This document shows positions 1 through 5,085 of a stretch of DNA of 11,855 bases, piece by piece. The DNA lies in contig REEF01000620.1 of the NCBI GenBank assembly GCA_007695205.1, positions 1 to 11,855 of the forward strand, in the 5' to 3' direction. Source of the stretch: Planctomycetaceae bacterium (GTDB lineage Bacteria; Planctomycetota; Planctomycetia; Pirellulales; Pirellulaceae). The notes under the pieces were generated by a model, which saw only the letters and a list, made by a program, of their open reading frames with translations, ran no database searches and was not told where the DNA came from. Position numbers and translations under genes: made by a program. Each line of letters starts with the position of its first letter. The stretch's first letter is position 1.

Positions 1-48
1 TTCGAGGGTAATAGCTACGTATGTTGGAAAAATGAAGATATTAGACTA
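1..48. other. AT-rich edge abutting the truncated permease
   Basis: The first ~50 bases are clearly more AT-rich than the adjoining coding DNA and carry no continuation of the permease in any - strand frame. The change coincides with the premature stop at 46-48, which suggests a junction with unrelated DNA. No inverted repeat or target-site duplication can be tested because the other side lies outside the window. Confidence 0.4.
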
Positions 49-411
49 TTTTATGGGGGTGATCGCGCCGAAGATGATCTGCGCCCCATAGTTCAGCGAG
101 TACGCCAGCGACAGTCCGATGAACGCAAAACTCATCCCCAACGTCATCGAACCGGCGCCCCATAACAGCCCGAAGGCCATCGGCAACAACAGCCCCGCCA
201 GCCCGACGTGGGCGTAAACGGCGAAGAAGTCCCGGACCAGCAAGGGCCCCAACACCAAAGGCATGGCGACCGTCACGAACAGGAAGAACGGCCCCCACAA
301 GTTCTCCCAAGGCGTGTCTTTACGGACATACTTGGTCGGCAATCCGAACGAACCCCCGCAAACCGCGCCCAGCAGCAGGCACGCAAACCCGATGACTAGA
401 TTCGTTTCCAT
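46..411 (-). pseudogene. RhaT-like sugar permease, N-terminal fragment
   Basis: The 121-residue frame starts at ATG 409-411, with a GGAG-type ribosome site just upstream on the - strand, so the 5' end looks genuine. The protein is very hydrophobic, with about four membrane segments (near residues 5-25, 40-58, 70-90 and 97-118). A GSFGLPTKYV segment near residue 21, followed by WENLW, matches the start of L-rhamnose/proton symporter RhaT-type permeases, as does the GAITPI segment near the end. Those proteins are usually about 340 residues with ten segments, so roughly two thirds is missing. The frame stops right after P-I-K, exactly where the DNA becomes AT-rich. I read this as a truncated, non-functional gene; loss to an insertion, a deletion or a contig-edge artefact cannot be told apart. 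The substrate would be a sugar, probably rhamnose-like, but this is not shown. Confidence 0.65.
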
Positions 412-484
412 CCCGATTTCTCCATAATGGGGCGGTGCGCCCGATCCTTAGGACCCAAGACGGGATACATCGTTTTCGTAATCC

Positions 485-712
485 TCACACGTTGCTCGTG
501 AACCCCGGCACGGCGCAGACCGGGTAGACGCCGTCTTCGTCGGGCGCCGTCGGTGGCTCCATGTCCCAGTTACAGTCCTCGACCGCCGGTGGCAGGAAGT
601 AGTCCGACTGGTTGATCGCGTCCCAAGTGATCTGCTTGCCGCTGTAGCAGGACAACTGACCCATGATGGACACTGCCAAACGATCCGGCATCTCAGGCGC
701 CACACGCGGCAT
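485..712 (-). pseudogene. Gfo/Idh/MocA-type oxidoreductase, C-terminal remnant
   Basis: The last ~75 codons of this - strand frame read like the C-terminal tail of the Gfo/Idh/MocA oxidoreductases that are abundant in planctomycetes. An IMGQLSCYSGKQITWDAINQ segment parallels the family's 'I(M/L)GRM(S/A)AYTGK.(V/I)TW' motif. It is followed by a stretch rich in Pro, Asp and Trp and a closing PVCAVPGFT, like the usual 'P.P.PG.T' end. The NAD-binding Rossmann domain and most of the catalytic domain (normally 350-450 residues in total) are absent. Upstream of about 712 the frame continues into AT-rich sequence without family features, so the gene looks decapitated. The ATG at 710-712 could start a 75-residue ORF, but a decayed remnant is more likely. 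It sits on the same strand as the RhaT-like fragment, consistent with a former sugar-utilisation cluster. Confidence 0.55.
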
Positions 713-930
713 AATCGATCCTATCGAAATCTGTAACAGCAGGAACAGACTATCACAACAAAGCGGTGAAGTAAATGAAAACGTCACGTATCTAGTCCAT
801 AAAATACCAAGCCGTATGTAAAGGAACAAGCGAACTGTATCCGAAAAAAGAAAAGGACAGGCATTTTTTACTGAAGCGTGGGGTACCCAAAGGATCGCGG
901 CGGGTGTTCGCTGCCGCATTTTGTTTCTCC
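713..930. other. AT-rich gene-free stretch upstream of the B12 operon
   Basis: This stretch is visibly poorer in G+C than the operon, with runs such as aaaaaagaaaa and ttttt between about 840 and 875. The short open frames crossing it show no domain, no ribosome site and no codon bias. It separates the oxidoreductase remnant from the operon promoter. I see no repeat, RNA gene or recognisable operator in it. Confidence 0.5.
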
Positions 931-937
931 ATGGGCC

Positions 938-966
938 TTGACAGGCTGCAGCGCGTCGGTTCCAAT
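938..966 (+). promoter_or_regulatory. sigma70-like promoter of the cobalamin operon
   Basis: A perfect -35 hexamer TTGACA lies at 938-943. With a 17-base spacer, the -10 position at 961-966 reads TCCAAT (4 of 6 matches to TATAAT). Transcription would start near 973, just before the conserved aptamer core, which is where a riboswitch promoter should lie. The -10 is weak, and promoter rules for this lineage are not certain. Confidence 0.45.
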
Positions 967-978
967 CGTCGCGTTCCT

Positions 979-1145
979 TGGTTCGGCTGGGGTTTTCCCG
1001 GGCGGGGCGGGGAATTGGGAAGCTGGTGAGAATCCAGCACGGCCCCGCCACTGTGACCGGTGACGAAAGCTGCAAGTACGGGCCACTGTCCGTTCAGGAT
1101 GGGAAGGCCGCAGCCAGTAGGGTGACCCGGGAGTCAGGATACCAC
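979..1145 (+). promoter_or_regulatory. cobalamin (AdoCbl-type) riboswitch aptamer
   Basis: The stretch carries the conserved blocks of the cobalamin riboswitch in order. A 5' GGT (980-982) can pair with ACC at 1141-1143. The segment GGGAAGCTGGTGAGAATCC (1017-1035) matches the GGGAA..(C)GGTG.GAATCC core, followed by GGCCCCGCCACTGTGA (1041-1056). The 3' B12 box contains AGCCAGTAGGGTGACCCGG (1113-1131) and GAGTCAGGATACC (1131-1143). The family binds adenosylcobalamin or a related corrinoid and represses B12 synthesis or uptake genes. It is followed by a terminator and then by ten B12 synthesis genes, so feedback repression of the whole operon is the clear reading. The subclass and preferred ligand cannot be decided by eye. 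Confidence 0.93.
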
Positions 1146-1148
1146 AAA

Positions 1149-1199
1149 AACGTTGGGTTGCACCGCCAGTCGAACGGCTGCGGATGGCAACCAGACGTT
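1149..1199 (+). promoter_or_regulatory. linker hairpin between aptamer and terminator
   Basis: AACGT (1149-1153) pairs with ACGTT (1195-1199). After a 2x2 internal loop, GGTTGC (1156-1161) pairs with GCAACC (1187-1192). A smaller stem can form inside (CCG 1163-1165 with CGG 1181-1183; CAG 1167-1169 with CTG 1178-1180). In cobalamin riboswitches a hairpin downstream of the B12 box makes a kissing contact with an aptamer loop and passes the signal to the expression platform; this hairpin is placed for that role. The kissing bases and an antiterminator were not resolved by hand. Confidence 0.5.
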
Positions 1200-1240
1200 C
1201 CTTCGCGGGAAGGTCCTCGGCGGACGGTGCGCGCGTCCCA

Positions 1241-1273
1241 GGCCCAGTCTCGCGAGACGATGGGCCTTTTTTT
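1241..1273 (+). terminator. riboswitch-controlled intrinsic terminator
   Basis: GGCCCA (1241-1246) pairs with TGGGCC (1261-1266), and GTCT (1247-1250) with AGAC (1255-1258) around a CGCG loop. A two-base GA bulge (1259-1260) is the only flaw. The stem runs directly into seven T's (1267-1273), the signature of factor-independent termination. It lies after the cobalamin aptamer and ends 18 bases before the cobA ATG. The simplest model is that bound cobalamin lets this stem form and stops transcription before the operon. Confidence 0.88.
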
Positions 1274-1291
1274 AACGCACGGCAGCCGAAA

Positions 1292-2053
1292 ATGACGCAA
1301 AACTCTGGCAAGGGCATCGGAAAAGTCTTCCTGGTGGGAGCCGGACCGGGTGATCCCACGCTGATCACAATTCGCGGCACGCAGTGTCTGGCGGCGGCCG
1401 ATCTGGTGCTGTACGACTATTTGATCAACCCGGAACTGCTGCGGTATGCGCCAGAGTCGTCCGAACAAATCTGCATGGGACATCCGCACAACGGGTATGC
1501 CAGGCTGCAGGATGATGTCAATCAGCAGATGATCGCGGCGGCGCGGAACGGGCGGACCGTGGTGCGGCTCAAGAGTGGCGATCCGCATATCTTTGGGCGT
1601 GGGGCTGAGGAAGTGGCGGCGCTGGTGGCTGCGCAGGTGCCGTTCGAGGTGGTGCCGGGCGTCACGGCCGCTGCGGCGGTCGCCAGCCACGCGGGGATCC
1701 CGATCACTCACCGCGACGCGGCCTCGGCCGTGGCTCTGATCACCGGACACCGCCGCGCGGACCAGAACGGTGCGGAATTGGACTACGCGTCGCTGGCCGA
1801 CTTCCCCGGGACGCTGGTGTTCTATATGGGGATCACGACCTCGCGGCAATGGAGCCAGTCGTTGTTGAGCGGCGGCCGTTCGGCCGATACGCCGGTAGCC
1901 ATCGTGCGGCGGGCAAGTTGGCCGGATCAGGAGACGATCCATTGCACCTTGGGCTCGGTGGCCGATGTGATCCAACAGCGGGATCTGCGGGCTCCGGCCG
2001 TGATCGTGGTGGGCCAGGCGGTTGGTTTGACACCTGGGAGAATGGTCGATTAG
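1292..2053 (+). CDS. cobA: uroporphyrinogen-III C-methyltransferase (SUMT)
   Basis: The 253-residue enzyme moves two methyl groups from S-adenosylmethionine to C2 and C7 of uroporphyrinogen III, giving precorrin-2, the branch point to B12 and siroheme. Visible family motifs are VGAGPGDP (about residues 15-22), RLKSGDPHIFGRGAEE (92-107; the usual GGDP is SGDP here) and PGVTAAAAVASHAGIPITHR further on. It is a single-domain SUMT with no fused HemD or siroheme synthase part. The frame stays open upstream to 1184, but that would put the start inside the terminator and linker. ATG 1292 begins just before the conserved domain and after the T tract, so it is preferred. No strong Shine-Dalgarno site precedes it. 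It is the first gene of the riboswitch-controlled operon, with a 66-base gap to cobC. Confidence 0.93.
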   Translation: MTQNSGKGIGKVFLVGAGPGDPTLITIRGTQCLAAADLVLYDYLINPELLRYAPESSEQICMGHPHNGYARLQDDVNQQMIAAARNGRTVVRLKSGDPHIFGRGAEEVAALVAAQVPFEVVPGVTAAAAVASHAGIPITHRDAASAVALITGHRRADQNGAELDYASLADFPGTLVFYMGITTSRQWSQSLLSGGRSADTPVAIVRRASWPDQETIHCTLGSVADVIQQRDLRAPAVIVVGQAVGLTPGRMVD

Positions 2054-2108
2054 CGTGTTTGGTTATGAGATCTGGGCACGATTTTGGTTGCGGTCGGTAG
2101 CCCGCGTT

Positions 2109-2113
2109 GGGAG
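2109..2113 (+). promoter_or_regulatory. ribosome binding site setting the cobC start
   Basis: GGGAG sits six bases before ATG 2120 and supports that start over an in-frame TTG at 2084. The extra twelve residues the TTG would add lie before the conserved N-terminal strand of the phosphatase. Confidence 0.6.
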
Positions 2114-2119
2114 ATTGGG

Positions 2120-2731
2120 ATGGCTCGGCGATTGCTGCTTATGCGACATGCTCGGGTTCCCTTGGCGTTCCAGGGGAAACTGATCGGTTCGACCGATGTT
2201 GCCTTGGATCGAAGCGGCGAACTGCAGGCGCTGGCCCAGACGGATCGTGTGGCGCGATGGGCGCCGCAGGTGTGCTATTCCAGCCCGCTGCGACGGTGCC
2301 GCCAGACGGCGGCGGCGGTGGTCCCCGAGCTGACTGTCCGGTTCGACGCTGAACTTCGTGAGATCGATTTCGGCCGTTTGGAGACCCGTACGTTCGCCGA
2401 AGCGGCTGCCGACGATCCGGGGCTGACCGACCGTTGGGCGACGTTCGCTCCCGATTTCGCCTTTCCCGACGGCGAGGACTTAGCGGGGTTTCTGCGGCGG
2501 GTCGGCGCGGTTGCCGAGCGGTTGATCCGCGACCCGGCAGCGACCGTGCTGGCCGTGACGCACGGTGGGGTGATCCGAGCGATGATCTGCCACTTGATCG
2601 GGCTCGATCCCCGACACTACGTGGCTTTCCATGTGCCTTATGCCGCGCTGGCCGTCATCGATCTATGCGACGGGCAAGGCGTATTGGCCGCTCTGGAACA
2701 ACCGGGCGAGATGGAGGTAGGCTGTGGGTAG
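2120..2731 (+). CDS. cobC: histidine phosphatase, probable alpha-ribazole-5'-phosphate phosphatase
   Basis: This 203-residue protein of the phosphoglycerate-mutase-like histidine phosphatase family probably removes the 5' phosphate from alpha-ribazole phosphate (or adenosylcobalamin phosphate) in nucleotide loop assembly. Catalytic features are visible: the nucleophile motif LMRHAR with His10 (RHA instead of the common RHG), GSTDVALDRSGELQA after it, SSPLRRCRQTA around residue 55, ELREIDFGRLE (78-88) with the expected acidic residue, and VTHGGVIRA with the second His at 148. The family is broad, and the fold alone does not prove the substrate; the call rests on its place between cobA and cobU. 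Its last eight bases overlap cobU. Confidence 0.82.
   Translation: MARRLLLMRHARVPLAFQGKLIGSTDVALDRSGELQALAQTDRVARWAPQVCYSSPLRRCRQTAAAVVPELTVRFDAELREIDFGRLETRTFAEAAADDPGLTDRWATFAPDFAFPDGEDLAGFLRRVGAVAERLIRDPAATVLAVTHGGVIRAMICHLIGLDPRHYVAFHVPYAALAVIDLCDGQGVLAALEQPGEMEVGCG
2713..2718 (+). promoter_or_regulatory. ribosome binding site for the cobU GTG start
   Basis: GGAGGT lies five bases before GTG 2724, inside the end of cobC. It is a near-ideal anti-16S match and justifies the non-ATG start. The protein then opens directly on the first beta strand and P-loop, as CobU proteins do. Confidence 0.75.
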
Positions 2732-3275
2732 GATCGTGCTGGTTACCGGTGGCTGCCGAAGCGGAAAGAGCGCTTATGCGCAGCAGCTTGCCGAGTCGCT
2801 GCCTCCGTCGCGGCTGTTCGTGGCCACCTGCCCGGTGACGGACGACGAGATCCAGCAGCGCATCGAGCGGCATCGCCAAGCGCGCCGCGACCGAGGGTGG
2901 GAGACGATCGAAGAGCAACTCGATCTGACGACCGTTCTCCGCGCCAACGCTCACCACAACGTGATCCTGGTGGATTGTGTCACGCTGTGGGTGAACAACT
3001 GGATGTATTGCGCCCAGCGTGCAGCGCGCCGGATCGACGAGGACGAAATCGCCGAGCGGACCGACCGGGTACTCGATGCCGCCGAGTCCTGCGGCGGTAC
3101 GACGATCTTTGTCACCAACGAGGTTGGACTGGGCGTGGTGCCGGACAATGCCCCGGCGCGTTGCTTCCGGGACTTGGTCGGTCGAGCCAATCAGATCCTC
3201 GCCGCGCGTGCCGACGGGGTGACGCTTGTCTGTTGCGGAATCCCCATGCAACTGAAAGGCCCGAACGTTCCATGA
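2724..3275 (+). CDS. cobU: bifunctional adenosylcobinamide kinase / adenosylcobinamide-phosphate guanylyltransferase
   Basis: The 183-residue protein phosphorylates adenosylcobinamide and then transfers GMP to give adenosylcobinamide-GDP, the activated half of the nucleotide loop. The P-loop GGCRSGKS is at residues 9-16. RIERHRQARRDRGW contains His50, matching the guanylylated histidine of Salmonella CobU (His46). VDCVTLWVNNW and VTNEVGLGVVPDNAPARCF followed by FRDLVGRANQ are family hallmarks, and the end CGIPMQLKG is the usual C-terminal motif. Length is normal (about 180). It starts with GTG under a strong ribosome site and overlaps cobC by 8 bases and cobT by 4 (ATGA), so its translation is probably coupled to both. 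It acts in the cytosol before the membrane-bound CobS step. Confidence 0.95.
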   Translation: MGRIVLVTGGCRSGKSAYAQQLAESLPPSRLFVATCPVTDDEIQQRIERHRQARRDRGWETIEEQLDLTTVLRANAHHNVILVDCVTLWVNNWMYCAQRAARRIDEDEIAERTDRVLDAAESCGGTTIFVTNEVGLGVVPDNAPARCFRDLVGRANQILAARADGVTLVCCGIPMQLKGPNVP

Positions 3276-4336
3276 ACCTACTGGAGGCAACTCTCGCGAG
3301 CATCCACCCGCAGGACACCGTCTGGCGTGCGCGGGCCAAGGCCCGTCTGGACCAATTGATCATGCCGCACTGGGCCTTGGGCCGCCTGATGGATCTCGCC
3401 CTGGATCTGGCAGGCATCTCGCGATCGATGGCTCCGCCGGTAGCTCGTAAGACGATCGTCACGATGGCCGGGGACCACGGTGTGGCGGCCGAGGGCGTCA
3501 GCAAGTACCCGCAGGAGGTCACCGCACAGATGGTGTTCGGGTTCGTCGGCGGCATGGCAGGGATCAACGCGCTGGCGAACGTAGCGGGGGCTCGAATCGT
3601 GGTTGTCGACATGGGAGTCGCCGCCGATCTGAGCCCTTTGGCCAGCGCGGGCCGGATCCTGGACAAGAAGATCGCTCCAGCCACGGGCAACATCGCTGGC
3701 GGACCGGCGATGACCCGCCATCAAGCGGTGCGGGCGGTGGAAGCGGGCATCGAGGTCGTTGAACAACTGGCCGAGACCACCGACGTGTTCGGCACGGGCG
3801 ACATGGGGATCGCCAATACCACGCCGTCGACGGCCATCGTGGCAGCCTTGACGGGATTACCGGCCGCCGACTTGACCGGTCGCGGGACGGGCATCAGCGA
3901 CGATCAATTGGCTCGGAAGACGGCCGTTGTAGAACAAGCTTTGGCGACGAACTGCCCCGATCCAACCGATGCCTTGGACGTGCTGGCCAAGGTAGGCGGG
4001 TTCGAGATCGGCGGGATCGCCGGAGTGGTGCTGGGCGCCGCCGCGCGGCAGAAGCCGGTCGTCATCGACGGGTTCATCTCGACCGCCGGGGCGCTGCTGG
4101 CCCAGTTGTTGTGTCCGATGTCCGCCGAGTACATCATTGCGGCTCACCGTAGTGCCGAACCGGGCCATTCGGCGATGCATACGCACCTGGGCAAGCAGCC
4201 TTTGCTGGATCTGGGCCTACGTTTGGGCGAGGGCACGGGGGCCGCGTTGGCGATGCCTCTGCTGGACGCGGCTGAGCGAATCCTGACCCAGGTGGCCACG
4301 TTTGACGAAGCCCACGTTTCGAAGGAGCAACCATGA
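3272..4336 (+). CDS. cobT: nicotinate-nucleotide-dimethylbenzimidazole phosphoribosyltransferase
   Basis: The 354-residue CobT transfers phosphoribosyl from nicotinate mononucleotide to the lower-ligand base (dimethylbenzimidazole or a related base), giving alpha-ribazole 5'-phosphate. Length matches Salmonella CobT (356). Family stretches include TMAGDHGVAAEGVSKYPQEV, GGMAGINALANVAGA, TGDMGIANTTPSTA, GRGTGISD and the C-terminal RLGEGTGAALAMPLLDAA. Glu320 corresponds to the catalytic base Glu317 of Salmonella. The frame is open well upstream of 3272, but ATG 3272 overlaps the cobU stop as ATGA and gives the usual N terminus (MNLLEATLASIHP). The only ribosome-site-like sequence is AAAGG about 12 bases upstream, so translation probably depends on coupling to cobU. 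No lower-ligand synthesis gene (bluB, bza) is nearby, so the base used cannot be told. Confidence 0.95.
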   Translation: MNLLEATLASIHPQDTVWRARAKARLDQLIMPHWALGRLMDLALDLAGISRSMAPPVARKTIVTMAGDHGVAAEGVSKYPQEVTAQMVFGFVGGMAGINALANVAGARIVVVDMGVAADLSPLASAGRILDKKIAPATGNIAGGPAMTRHQAVRAVEAGIEVVEQLAETTDVFGTGDMGIANTTPSTAIVAALTGLPAADLTGRGTGISDDQLARKTAVVEQALATNCPDPTDALDVLAKVGGFEIGGIAGVVLGAAARQKPVVIDGFISTAGALLAQLLCPMSAEYIIAAHRSAEPGHSAMHTHLGKQPLLDLGLRLGEGTGAALAMPLLDAAERILTQVATFDEAHVSKEQP

Positions 4337-5082
4337 AGTCCTTGGTTGCCGCGTGGCGGTTCCTGACGATCGCGCCGATCCCCGGCGACTGGGGATCGGC
4401 CCGGGACGATCTGGCCCGCAGCCTGCCTTGGTTCCCCATCGTCGGTCTGGGGCTGGGCGTGGTAGCAGCGGGGCTGGCAGCGGGCCTGCCGTGGGATGCA
4501 CCGCCCTTGATCACTGCTGCCGTGCTGGTTGTGGTCCTGGCCGGTTTCTCCGGCTGCTTGCACCTGGACGGGCTGGCCGACACGGCCGACGGGTTGCTGA
4601 GTTCCCGTTCGCGCGAGCGGATGCTGGAGATCATGAAGGACAGCCACATCGGCGTCATGGGCGTCGTCGCGATCGCGGGCGTCTGGCTGCTGAAGTTCGG
4701 TGCGTTGGCGTCTGTCACGGCTCAGGAGCTTTGGGTGGCGGCGCTGCTCATGCCGGTGGCGGGACGCTGTGCGATGGTCGTCCAGTTGGCGATGCTTCCG
4801 TATGCCCGCACGACGGGCTTGGCGAGCGTCTTTTATGTCCGGCCGCGACGGCTTGCTGCGTTCTGGGCTGTGGCGTTTCTGGCGGCGGTGGCGTGGGGAG
4901 TGTTGGGGCCGCGCGGCTTGGTGGTCTGGGCGGCCTGCATCGCGGCAACGCTGGTTGTTTCAGGCTACGTCTATCGCCGGATCGGCGGAGCGACCGGGGA
5001 CACGTTCGGGGCCGTGTGCGAGATTGTCGAAGTGGTGCCGGCCTTGGTGCTGGCCTTGGGGCCGATGGGCCAGGCGAGGTGA
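4333..5082 (+). CDS. cobS: adenosylcobinamide-GDP ribazoletransferase (cobalamin synthase)
   Basis: The 249-residue integral membrane enzyme joins adenosylcobinamide-GDP to alpha-ribazole (or its phosphate) and so makes the complete cobalamin (phosphate). The protein is mostly hydrophobic, with about six or seven membrane spans. It begins MKSLVAAWRFLTIAPIP, the classic CobS start, and carries the acidic motif LHLDGLADTADGLLSSRSRE near residues 76-95, thought to bind divalent metal and substrate. IMKDSHIGVMGVVA follows as in the family. Length agrees with the usual 245-260. The ATG at 4333 overlaps the cobT stop (ATGA), with AAGGAG five bases before it. A three-base gap separates it from the next gene. 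Confidence 0.95.
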   Translation: MKSLVAAWRFLTIAPIPGDWGSARDDLARSLPWFPIVGLGLGVVAAGLAAGLPWDAPPLITAAVLVVVLAGFSGCLHLDGLADTADGLLSSRSRERMLEIMKDSHIGVMGVVAIAGVWLLKFGALASVTAQELWVAALLMPVAGRCAMVVQLAMLPYARTTGLASVFYVRPRRLAAFWAVAFLAAVAWGVLGPRGLVVWAACIAATLVVSGYVYRRIGGATGDTFGAVCEIVEVVPALVLALGPMGQAR

Positions 5083-5085
5083 ACA

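Noticed and set aside
485..1075. A 196-codon - strand frame as one gene
   Set aside because: Only the part up to about 712 resembles a protein family; the rest runs through AT-rich DNA and antisense to the riboswitch.
1082..1088. Second GCCACTG, suggesting a tandem aptamer
   Set aside because: No second set of the other conserved blocks or second B12 box exists; it lies inside the single aptamer's variable region.
1184..1291. In-frame upstream extension of cobA
   Set aside because: It would be translated through the linker hairpin and the intrinsic terminator, adds no family sequence, and ATG 1292 fits the conserved N terminus.
2084..2119. TTG start 12 codons upstream for cobC
   Set aside because: ATG 2120 has a GGGAG ribosome site six bases before it and starts on the conserved strand; the extra residues have no support.
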